Assembly (NCBI RefSeq): GCF_000718555.1
Contig: NZ_JOAN01000006.1
Span: 186,001 to 250,000 of the forward strand
Length of the DNA stretch: 64,000 bases
Direction: 5' to 3'
DNA from: Micromonospora chokoriensis
GTDB lineage: Bacteria > Actinomycetota > Actinomycetes > Mycobacteriales > Micromonosporaceae
The translations under genes were made by a program, and so were the position numbers. Positions 7,936 through 13,242 of the stretch are shown here, in pieces. The notes under the pieces were generated by a model, which was not told the DNA's origin, made no database searches, and was given only the letters and a program-made list of their open reading frames with translations. Within the stretch, counting starts at the first letter, position 1. Every line of letters starts with the position of its first letter.

Positions 7936-7984
7936 AAATACTAGCCTGCCCTGTTGTTTAAGTCAATAGGGTGGGCTAGTATTT
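7936..7984. promoter_or_regulatory. Overlapping divergent promoters inside an inverted repeat
   Basis: Arms 7936-7952 and 7968-7984 match at 15 of 17 positions. On the minus strand TTGACT (7966-7961) and TAGTAT (7942-7937) are 17 nt apart, near the sigma-70 consensus. On the plus strand TTGTTT (7953-7958) and TAGTAT (7977-7982) are 18 nt apart. Each -10 box lies in one palindrome arm. The plus promoter would start almost at the ATG 7989, giving a leaderless mRNA. Confidence 0.7.
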
Positions 7985-7988
7985 CCTC

Positions 7989-8270
7989 ATGACTGAGACG
8001 CTCTCCGACCTCGCCGCCCGGCTCGCCGTCGTCGACCAGCTCGACCCGGCCGCCTGCTACCGGGCCGCCGGCGACCTCGCCCCGCTCATCAAGAGCGCCC
8101 TGGCCGCCGTGCAGGACGCCGCCGTGGCCACGGCCTGCGACACCGCCACCTACGACCAGGTCGCCGCCGAGCTGGGCATCTCCGCCTCCGAGGTCAACCG
8201 CCGCGTCACCGCGCACCGCAAGCGCACGGGTGCGCCGGCGAGACGTGGCCGCAAGCCGCGGCAGGCATAG
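7989..8270 (+). CDS. Small helix-turn-helix DNA-binding protein
   Basis: A 93-residue protein. Residues about 55-78 (YDQVAAELGISASEVNRRVT) form a clear helix-turn-helix, followed by a basic tail (AHRKRTGAPARRGRKPRQA) that could grip the backbone. The N-terminal half is acidic and helical and may dimerise. The ATG lies 4 nt after the end of a palindrome containing the -10 boxes of both divergent promoters, so it is probably made from a leaderless mRNA and may repress its own promoter and the opposite one. Resembles small sigma-like or MerR/Lsr2-type regulators only in the HTH; no family name is certain. Confidence 0.6.
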   Translation: MTETLSDLAARLAVVDQLDPAACYRAAGDLAPLIKSALAAVQDAAVATACDTATYDQVAAELGISASEVNRRVTAHRKRTGAPARRGRKPRQA

Positions 8271-8275
8271 ACCGC

Positions 8276-8319
8276 CGAAATGCCCCCGCTCGCCTAATCA
8301 GGCTGGCGGGGGCATTTCG
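8276..8319. terminator. Hairpin terminator after the HTH gene
   Basis: A perfect 14-bp stem pairs 8276-8289 with 8306-8319 (CGAAATGCCCCCGC type), loop 16 nt. It is similar in design to the terminator at 7618-7658 and may serve both strands. Confidence 0.7.
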
Positions 8320-8349
8320 CTGTGCGGGTGGGTGGCTCATACTGGCCGC

Positions 8350-8466
8350 ATGGCTGGTGGCTGGAGACTGAACCCCCCGGAGCCGGTGCTGTCGCTGACC
8401 TGGCGTCAGCGGGCCCGGCGGGCCTGGTCGCGGTGGGTACGGCGTCGGGTCACCGCGAGGTTGTGA
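8350..8466 (+). CDS. Possible 38-residue basic peptide
   Basis: A short frame starting at ATG 8350 encodes a tryptophan- and arginine-rich peptide (TWRQRARRAWSRWVRRR). A TCATACT box lies a few bases before the ATG, consistent with a leaderless promoter of the type seen elsewhere in this window. Its end overlaps the end of the convergent lipoprotein gene by 17 nt. The peptide would be strongly cationic and amphipathic. It may be spurious; it is listed because of the promoter-like box and clean start. Confidence 0.25.
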   Translation: MAGGWRLNPPEPVLSLTWRQRARRAWSRWVRRRVTARL

Positions 8467-8875
8467 GTTTGCACTGCACCTGACCGGCGCCGCGCTCCCG
8501 GGCCCGTTTCTCCCCGTCGCTGATCTCGCAGCGGAACATGTCGGTTCTGTGCCCGGTCGCGGTAACGGTGATCTCGATCTTCAGCCCGGACGTGTAGTCC
8601 AGGGTCTGCTTGTACTTGCCGCCCGCGATCTTGTCGCGGGTGTGGTCGCCTCGCGCTTCGCCGACCTTCGCCGCCCGGACGTAGATGTCGTAGGGGCCGG
8701 TGGCCTCGGTGATCTCGATCGTGACGACCCGCTGAGCACGTGGGTCGACCTGCTTGTCGGTGGCGGGTCGGTCGCTCTTGACGCCGCCTTCGCCCTCGCA
8801 GGCGAGTACCGCGGTGATGGCGAGCAGGAACGCCAGGGCCTTGACGGCGCGGCGTGTTCGGTCAGGATGGTGCAT
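8450..8875 (-). CDS. MmpS-like lipoprotein
   Basis: A 141-residue protein with a lipoprotein signal: basic N-region (HPDRTRRAVK), hydrophobic core and a VLAC lipobox with Cys26. The mature part is beta-rich, with VVTIEITEATGPYDIYVR early and a C-terminal CEISDGEK...GQVQC pair of cysteines, the spacing seen in MmpS-type accessory proteins of actinobacterial RND exporters. It stands alone, without an MmpL gene. In a prophage it may be a surface-altering or superinfection-exclusion lipoprotein; that is inference. It is separate from the upstream minus-strand operon by 67 nt. Confidence 0.55.
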   Translation of the reverse strand: MHHPDRTRRAVKALAFLLAITAVLACEGEGGVKSDRPATDKQVDPRAQRVVTIEITEATGPYDIYVRAAKVGEARGDHTRDKIAGGKYKQTLDYTSGLKIEITVTATGHRTDMFRCEISDGEKRARERGAGQVQCKLTTSR

Positions 8876-8942
8876 AAGTCAGACCTCCAGTGTCTGGTCC
8901 AGGCCCCTGGGGCGGCGCTTGCATCGCCGTTCCCGGGGCCGC

Positions 8943-9170
8943 CTACGTTCGGCGGGTTCGCCGACGTTTCGTCTCTGGCTCGGGCCAGATGCCTTGTTGC
9001 CGGCGGCGGCACTCAGCCTCGGGGCAGTCGCACCACCAGCCCACGCCCTGGGCGGGGATCTTGTCCCCACCGCAGTTATGGCCGGCCCCGGCCAATCCCG
9101 CGCAGCCCATGCAGCGCGACGCGCCGCTCGCGGGCGGCATGCCTGGGGAGTCGTCGATCGGCCCGTTCAC
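8943..9170 (-). CDS. Cys-rich small protein, possible zinc-binding
   Basis: A 75-residue protein starting at GTG that overlaps the preceding gene's stop as GTGA. It contains RCMGCAG, then HNCGG, and WWCDCPEAEC, in total six cysteines in CxxC-like and CxC pairs plus a histidine, so one or two zinc sites are likely. It ends in a basic tail (TKRRRTRRT). I know similar anonymous proteins from actinomycete integrative elements but no assigned function. It is the last gene of a four-gene overlapping operon. Confidence 0.5.
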   Translation of the reverse strand: MNGPIDDSPGMPPASGASRCMGCAGLAGAGHNCGGDKIPAQGVGWWCDCPEAECRRRQQGIWPEPETKRRRTRRT

Positions 9171-9403
9171 GATCCGGCCCGGATCAGCCCGTCGACGCGG
9201 ACGAACAACTCGCGCCGGGCGACGGCATCGCCCGCAGGGCCCAGCTCGTAGGCGTCGATCCAGAGCCATCCGTCGTAGGTGTGCCGGTCAGTCAGGGGCC
9301 GGATGACCCGGACCGCGATCGGTCGGCGGCTGAACTGCACGCTCGCCGAGCGGGTCAGGCTCAGGACTTCCCCGACCCTCACCGGCGTGGCCGCGGCCTT
9401 CAC
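9167..9403 (-). CDS. Small prophage protein, unknown function
   Basis: A 78-residue protein starting at GTG and overlapping the previous gene by 4 nt. It is predicted to be mainly beta (ASVQFSRRPIAVRVIRPLTD, then TYDGWLWIDAYELG) with a final helix RRELFVRVDGLIRAG. No catalytic or metal motif is visible. The start is set by the GTGA overlap, since longer upstream extensions of the frame would run through the neighbouring gene. It resembles unnamed proteins encoded next to GntR regulators in actinomycete elements. Confidence 0.5.
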   Translation of the reverse strand: MKAAATPVRVGEVLSLTRSASVQFSRRPIAVRVIRPLTDRHTYDGWLWIDAYELGPAGDAVARRELFVRVDGLIRAGS

Positions 9404-9720
9404 GGAATCCAGCCGACGAACCGGTCGCGCAGCTCGCGCCAGCTGTCGGTGCGCAGGTCCTCGAGCGCGGCGTGATAGAGGGTGCTGACGTAGTCCGACA
9501 GGCCCGCCAGGTCGCGGCGGTACGCCTCCAGTAGACGCACCTGGGCGGGAGCGCACGGCCAGGGTGTGCCGGTGTCGCATGCCTGGCACTCCCACTCCGG
9601 GCGGCGCGGCACGTGCTCGTCGACCAGCAGCGCCTCGACGGCGATGAGGGCTCGTGACACCCGCTGGGCGTACGCCGCGAAGGCGTCCCGGACGGTGGTC
9701 GGTGCCGGGATCTCGCCCAT
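9400..9720 (-). CDS. Prophage protein with Cys cluster, unknown function
   Basis: A 106-residue mainly helical protein. A short loop WECQACDTGTPWPC carries three cysteines and may bind a metal. The flanking helices (DAFAAYAQRVSRALIAVEAL; LLEAYRRDLAGLSDYVS) suggest a helical bundle. ATG 9720 lies 2 nt after the preceding stop, and its own stop overlaps the next GTG by 4 nt, so the genes are translationally coupled. No known family is recognised with confidence. Confidence 0.55.
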   Translation of the reverse strand: MGEIPAPTTVRDAFAAYAQRVSRALIAVEALLVDEHVPRRPEWECQACDTGTPWPCAPAQVRLLEAYRRDLAGLSDYVSTLYHAALEDLRTDSWRELRDRFVGWIP

Positions 9721-9722
9721 CG

Positions 9723-9884
9723 TCAGTCCGACCTGCCGTCGTAGCGGTGATCGGCCTGCCGGTGCCGCGCCTGATCGAGTAGCCGCTGCTGGGCGGCCCG
9801 GCGGTCGTCTGCTTCCCATGCCTGGGTGGCGGCGTGCCCCCAGCCTCGGCGGCGGAAGATGCGGTTGATCAGGTTGCGCCACAT
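9723..9884 (-). CDS. Short basic protein, first gene of a four-gene operon
   Basis: A 53-residue protein starting MWRNLINRIFRRRGWG, with a GAGGGGA sequence about 8 nt before the ATG. The body (ADDRRAAQQRLLDQARHRQ) is a charged helix. The amphipathic, basic N-terminus could bind a membrane surface or nucleic acid. It leads an operon whose promoter region, shared with the GntR gene on the other strand, holds a perfect 18-bp palindrome. Function unknown. Confidence 0.5.
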   Translation of the reverse strand: MWRNLINRIFRRRGWGHAATQAWEADDRRAAQQRLLDQARHRQADHRYDGRSD

Positions 9885-9902
9885 CAGCGTCCCCTCATCG
9901 GT

Positions 9903-9972
9903 GGTTTGCGTACGCAAACCTCTACGCTGAGTGTGAGCAGGATCGGATGGCCCGTCAAGCGTCCGCGTACGC
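9903..9972. promoter_or_regulatory. Two GCGTACGC operators between divergent genes
   Basis: A perfect 18-bp palindrome at 9903-9920 (GGTTTGCGTACGCAAACC) and a second copy of its core GCGTACGC at 9965-9972 lie 54 nt apart between the minus-strand operon and the GntR gene. Next to the second core is CATACT, a possible -10 box of the GntR gene. The likely ligand is the adjacent GntR regulator, acting on both transcription units. Confidence 0.7.
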
Positions 9973-10011
9973 ATACTGGTGATCGACCGCTCGGGGAGGG
10001 AGGCAGACCTG

Positions 10012-10767
10012 ATGCCCATGGGCTACCGCGAGATCACCGCCGCGCTGCGGAATGCGATCGAATCGGGCACGCACCGGCCGGGTGACCGATTGCCGACAGA
10101 GCAGGCGCTGGCCACGCAGTACGGCGTGTCGCGCGAGACGGTGCGACGGGCGCTGGCCGCACTGAAGGTCCTCGGCCTCGTGACCACGGCGACCAGCCAG
10201 GGCACGGTCGTGTCGCAACCGCCGGTGCGGGTCACACTCACCCACTACGCCGGCGCGGTCGACCCGACCCGCTCCGGCCGCGAGCTCGGCCCGTGGGAGA
10301 CCGCGTGCGCCGAGCAGGGCGTGCCGTCCCGAGTGGAGGTGACCGGTGTCGGCCGGGAGCCGGCGCCGGCGGACGTGTCGCGGCGCCTGGAGCTGCCACC
10401 CGACACCGAGGTGGTGCACCGCCAGCGGCTGATGTACGCCGGCGACGACCTGGCGCAGCTGCAGGAGTCCTGGATCCCGGCGGACATCGCCGCCGGCACC
10501 GCGCTGGAGCACAGCGCCAAGGTCGTAGGCGGCCTCTATGCGGCACTTACCGCGGCGGGAGTCGAGCTGGCCACTGCGACCGAGGAGGTCACTGGTCGGG
10601 CGCCGACTGCGGACGAGCAGCGGCGCCTGGATCTGCCGGACGCGGGCATGGTGCTGGAGACCTGGCGGACCACTCGGGATCGCGCCGGCCGGCCGGTGGA
10701 GCTCCTGCGGTCCGTTGCCGACGCGCGTCGGGTCGCTCGCATCTATGACCGGATGCCGCTCGGCTGA
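10012..10767 (+). CDS. GntR/HutC-family transcription regulator
   Basis: A 251-residue regulator. Residues 1-70 form the GntR winged helix (PGDRLPTEQALATQYGVSRE, then TVRRALAALKVLGLV) and the rest is a UTRA ligand-binding domain (DTEVVHRQRLMYAGDDLAQL). ATG 10012 is chosen because a GGGAGGGAGG site lies just before it; a GTG at 9979 would add an unlikely N-terminus. HutC-type regulators control lysogeny-like or transfer functions in several actinomycete elements (KorSA of pSAM2 is the known example). The perfect palindrome upstream suggests autoregulation and control of the divergent operon. Confidence 0.8.
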   Translation: MPMGYREITAALRNAIESGTHRPGDRLPTEQALATQYGVSRETVRRALAALKVLGLVTTATSQGTVVSQPPVRVTLTHYAGAVDPTRSGRELGPWETACAEQGVPSRVEVTGVGREPAPADVSRRLELPPDTEVVHRQRLMYAGDDLAQLQESWIPADIAAGTALEHSAKVVGGLYAALTAAGVELATATEEVTGRAPTADEQRRLDLPDAGMVLETWRTTRDRAGRPVELLRSVADARRVARIYDRMPLG

Positions 10768-11002
10768 GGTGCCGGGGTTGCGGCGTTGGGGACGGGGTCC
10801 CGTACAGCCGGTCCATCTCATCGAGGAGCTGTTGCCGCTCGTACTCGCGGCGCTCCAGCTCGGTCGCCGGCCGCCACGTCCGCGCCGGCGACGCCGGCGG
10901 CGCTGGCTGTCGCGGCGGCGATGCACCGACCGCCATGATGAGTAGTCCGGCCAGGATCGTCGCCAGGGCGACCTGGGCGACGACGTCGCGGCGTAGGCCC
11001 AT
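10589..11002 (-). CDS. Single-pass membrane protein, overlaps the GntR gene
   Basis: A 137-residue protein starting at ATG 11002 with an AGGGGGT ribosome site 5 nt before it. Residues about 9-27 (AQVALATILAGLLIMAVGA) are a membrane anchor, followed by a proline-rich linker and a charged helix (ELERREYERQQLLDEMDRLY). The last third is Arg/Pro/Ala-rich and runs 179 nt into the end of the convergent GntR gene, so its composition may be dictated by the opposite strand. A lost stop codon or a true overlap are both possible. Function unknown. Confidence 0.4.
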   Translation of the reverse strand: MGLRRDVVAQVALATILAGLLIMAVGASPPRQPAPPASPARTWRPATELERREYERQQLLDEMDRLYGTPSPTPQPRHLSRAASGHRCERPDARRQRTAGAPPAGRRDPEWSARSPAPCPRPADPGAAARPQSAPDQ

Positions 11003-11107
11003 TGCGTACCCCCTGCGTCGCACGGTAGAGCTCTCTGGCAAGGGTCCGGTCGCGACTCCGGGCCTCGCGTGGCGGGCGGCATCGCCGAGTCACCTAACAG
11101 GGCAACT

Positions 11108-11125
11108 CGTGGACACGTGTCCACG
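11108..11125. promoter_or_regulatory. Perfect 18-bp palindrome before the second GntR gene
   Basis: CGTGGACACGTGTCCACG is its own reverse complement. It lies 38 nt before ATG 11164, upstream of a TACCGT box (11150-11155) that is correctly placed for a leaderless transcript. It is probably an operator of the short GntR protein; its sequence differs from the operator of the first regulator. Confidence 0.65.
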
Positions 11126-11163
11126 TGCGGACGACCCACGGCCGCACCATACCGTCTCCGTCC

Positions 11164-11568
11164 ATGATCGACGCTCGGTCAGGGGTGCCAGCTTGGCGAC
11201 AGCTGGCCGACGACCTGCGCGCTCGGATCGGTAGCGGTGAGTTCGCCCCGGGCGCCGCGCTACCGTCGGAGGCGCAGCTCGGCCAGCAGTACGGACTGGG
11301 CCGCACCACGGTGCGGCGGGCCGTCGCTGCTTTGCGGGCGGAGGGCGTCGTCGTCGTTCAGCACGGCTACGGCATGAGAGTCCCCGTGCCGGCAGAGCCC
11401 CAGATCGTGCGTCCGGAGCCGGGTTCGGTGGTGTCTACCCGCATGCCGACGCCAGCGGAGCGCGCGGCGTTTGGGATGGCGGACGGGGTGCCCGTGCTAG
11501 TCATCACTGGGCCGGACGGATTGCCCGAGGCGTATCCGGGCGACCAGGTTGTGGTGCCGGTCGACTGA
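11164..11568 (+). CDS. Short GntR-family regulator without a full effector domain
   Basis: A 134-residue protein. The N-terminal 70 residues are a canonical GntR winged helix (WRQLADDLRARIGSGEFAPG; SEAQLGQQYGLGRTTVRRAV). The remaining 60 residues (ending GLPEAYPGDQVVVPVD) are much shorter than the FCD or UTRA domains of normal GntR proteins. Such minimal forms occur in actinomycete mobile elements. ATG 11164 follows a TACCGT box by 8 nt, indicating a leaderless mRNA. A different perfect palindrome flanks each side of the gene (11108-11125 and 11582-11604). Confidence 0.75.
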   Translation: MIDARSGVPAWRQLADDLRARIGSGEFAPGAALPSEAQLGQQYGLGRTTVRRAVAALRAEGVVVVQHGYGMRVPVPAEPQIVRPEPGSVVSTRMPTPAERAAFGMADGVPVLVITGPDGLPEAYPGDQVVVPVD

Positions 11569-11581
11569 GCAGATCGGAACG

Positions 11582-11604
11582 ATTGGAGTTGTAACAACTC
11601 CAAT
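11582..11604. promoter_or_regulatory. 23-bp palindrome (ATTGGAGTTGT A ACAACTCCAAT)
   Basis: Two perfect 11-bp arms around a single A lie 13 nt after the stop of the short GntR gene and about 100 nt before the next membrane-protein gene. The TTGTAACAA centre resembles general GntR-type operators. It could control the downstream gene, or be a terminator-like hairpin, though no T-run follows. Confidence 0.55.
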
Positions 11605-11707
11605 TGTGGCCAGGATGGGAACTGCTGAGGTGACTAACGTTCGCTATTTGCGAATCACGGCGCGCGACCGTTGCCCCACCCCCCGCCCCACCCGTGAAAC
11701 TTCCACG

Positions 11708-12223
11708 ATGGACAAAACGTGGGGAACTCTTCACCTTGACCCGCCACGGCGCCGCACCGAATATGGCTACCTTGCCCTTGGCGTGGTTGCACTGACCAGC
11801 GCCGGCGCTCTCTTCATCATCAGTCAGGCGCATCCGTCAGTGACTGCCCCGCCGGGCTTATACGCGATCTTCGTCGGCCTGTGGGTTGTCGGGGGGTGCG
11901 GCTGGATTGTCCGATCGAGTGAAGCGCAGCGCTGCCACGACCTGAGTGCGGGCCTGGAGCGGGTCGCCGCAGCGCTGGACGAGCTGGGCGGCAATGTCAG
12001 CAAGAGCCGTGTCGCCTACTTGCCTCAGTCGCACAAGCGCCATGACGGTGCTCAGTACTTGTCTGCGGTCGTGGGTGGCCAGCAGGGAGAGACGGTGCGC
12101 TTCCCTGTGCAACAACCGGGCGTTGGCTTGGATCCAGAGACGATTCGCAACGCGCGGCTGCTCGCCCGGAAGCTGATCGACGGACCGACGGGTGACGTTC
12201 CGGTCCGTCGTGACGGTCGGTAA
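11708..12223 (+). CDS. Two-helix membrane protein with soluble C-terminal domain
   Basis: A 171-residue protein starting MDKTWGT. Residues about 22-42 (GYLALGVVALTSAGALFIIS) and 50-68 (GLYAIFVGLWVVGGCGWIV) are membrane helices. The C-terminal part is helical and polar (GLERVAAALDELGGNVSK). A GTG/TTG-initiated extension upstream is possible but would cross a palindrome and has no plausible ribosome site. It is the last gene before the attachment junction and its local base composition is less GC-rich than its neighbours. No function can be assigned; superinfection immunity is one possibility for a membrane protein at this position. Confidence 0.5.
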   Translation: MDKTWGTLHLDPPRRRTEYGYLALGVVALTSAGALFIISQAHPSVTAPPGLYAIFVGLWVVGGCGWIVRSSEAQRCHDLSAGLERVAAALDELGGNVSKSRVAYLPQSHKRHDGAQYLSAVVGGQQGETVRFPVQQPGVGLDPETIRNARLLARKLIDGPTGDVPVRRDGR

Positions 12224-12229
12224 CGAACC

Positions 12230-12251
12230 GAGGGTGTACTAGAGGGTGTAC
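12230..12251. repeat. Paired 10-bp direct repeats near the attachment site
   Basis: GAGGGTGTAC occurs at 12230-12239 and again at 12242-12251, 12 bp apart, about 80 nt from the tRNA junction. Short direct repeats at this distance are typical of integrase arm-binding sites. This is inference. Confidence 0.4.
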
Positions 12252-12326
12252 CGCACCCCTCCGTAGCGACCCGCACCGAATACCAGAACTGCTGGTCATG
12301 CGGGGTGGTGCGGGTACATCTGACGA

Positions 12327-12365
12327 ATTAGAAGTCCCCTGCTCTATCCGCTGAGCTACGGGCGC
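12327..12365 (-). tRNA. 5' half of tRNA-Arg(UCU), interrupted at the anticodon loop
   Basis: Reading from 12365 downwards, the sequence is a normal acceptor strand (GCGCCCG), D-arm (GCTC...GAGC) and anticodon arm up to the loop CTTCTAA with anticodon TCT. After the loop the expected anticodon 3' strand, variable loop, T-arm and acceptor 3' strand are missing; the following bases do not pair with the GGGGA strand. This is where tyrosine integrases commonly cross over. The missing half should lie at the far end of the prophage. As it stands in this window the gene cannot make a tRNA. Confidence 0.75.
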
Positions 12366-12525
12366 GTGTGGCGTGGATGTCGCGCCCAGAGGGTACCGCC
12401 GTCGCACTGCCCGGCGGCAAAAAGGGTGCCCGCGTCCGCGTCGCCGAGCAGGGTCTCACGTTCGCCGCCTAACGGGCATCCGGGTTCCTGCGGACCGACC
12501 TTGCCTCGGACCGTACCTTGGGCTG

Positions 12526-13221
12526 GTGTTGCTGGATTCCGACGCCGAGAGCAGCGTCGCCTACGAGCTGTGCCAGGTCGTTGGTCGCGCCATCCTGCCG
12601 TACCGATCGTCGGACGACTTCGGCACCGCCTTCTTCTCTCGGGGCGGCGACGACCCGGTGGGGGAGTCGCTGCTGACGGCGGCCGACCTGGTGGGCGGGT
12701 CGGGTGGTGAGTTGAGCCTGCGGGCGAGCGTCACCGAGCCGGCGGGGGTCGCACCGGCCGTCGTTGCCGTGGCCGAGATCGTGCCCGGCTGGGCCCGCTT
12801 CCCGGGCGACGGGGTCGCGGTGTTGCCGACCGCTGGCCTGCACCGCTACGCCGGCGACGGCGGCTGGCGGTGGCGCGTGCAGCCGGTGCCGGCGGGGATC
12901 GCCGCCGGGCCCGAGGTGGTCGCCCGCCTCGGCGCCGACGCCGGTTCCGCTTTCGTGCTGGCCCATGGGGTACGCGAAGACGGGTCGCGACCGCTGGAGG
13001 TCGCGATCGAGCGGGTGGTCCGCGACGGGGACGCCGTGTTGATCACCACCGAGCTGCCACCGGGGTACGTCGGCGCGCCGGTCTTCATCGTCCAGGCTGA
13101 CGGTGCCGGTGAAGTCTCCCCGTACTGCCTGGGCCTGGTCTTGCCCGGCGTCGGCGAGCACCAGGTGGCGACCTTCGACCGGATCCGTGCCGTCCTCCCG
13201 GCGACGCCCGGCGACATCTGA
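12526..13221 (+). CDS. Conserved protein, unknown function, possibly trypsin-like fold
   Basis: A 231-residue protein with no signal or membrane segment. GTG 12526 is chosen because a TACCTT box ends 6 nt before it, as in other leaderless genes here. The sequence is beta-rich; a late segment (ELPPGYVGAPVFIVQ, then YCLGLVLPG and a final TFDRIRAVLP) recalls the end of trypsin-like barrels, where GDSGAPV would hold the serine, but here the position is YVGAPV and no serine nucleophile is present. If the fold is right the protein is not an active protease. The fold guess is weak. Confidence 0.55.
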   Translation: MLLDSDAESSVAYELCQVVGRAILPYRSSDDFGTAFFSRGGDDPVGESLLTAADLVGGSGGELSLRASVTEPAGVAPAVVAVAEIVPGWARFPGDGVAVLPTAGLHRYAGDGGWRWRVQPVPAGIAAGPEVVARLGADAGSAFVLAHGVREDGSRPLEVAIERVVRDGDAVLITTELPPGYVGAPVFIVQADGAGEVSPYCLGLVLPGVGEHQVATFDRIRAVLPATPGDI

Positions 13222-13242
13222 TCCGCACGCCGTCCGGGCCGA

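Larger units (their letters stand above)
1..12330. mobile_element. Prophage, right-hand part (tail, lysis, regulatory end)
   Basis: The first 12.3 kb carry siphovirus morphogenesis genes in the usual order on the plus strand, then lysin and holin, then a mixed-strand regulatory and accessory segment. The right boundary is placed where a tRNA-Arg gene on the minus strand is interrupted at its anticodon loop (12327-12365). Capsid, portal and terminase genes would lie upstream of the window. No tyrosine or serine integrase is encoded inside the window, so the integrase is either at the other end or lost. Intact morphogenesis frames suggest a recent or functional element; this is inference. Confidence 0.85.
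12224..12525. other. Gene-free prophage/chromosome junction
   Basis: About 300 nt with no convincing protein gene. It holds the paired direct repeats, the interrupted tRNA half and, after 12366, chromosomal sequence leading to a leaderless promoter (TACCTT at 12514-12519) for the gene at 12526. Confidence 0.6.

Noticed and set aside
9979..12223. Integrase or excisionase gene near the attachment site
   Set aside because: No tyrosine-recombinase RHRY set or serine-recombinase core is found; the genes there are GntR regulators and membrane proteins.
12000..12365. Group I intron in the anticodon of tRNA-Arg
   Set aside because: No tRNA 3' half with a TTCGAATC-type T-loop lies within the next several hundred bases on the minus strand; phage genes fill that space.
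12526..13221. Active trypsin-like protease
   Set aside because: The position of the nucleophile reads YVGAPV with no serine, and no His/Asp of a triad could be placed.
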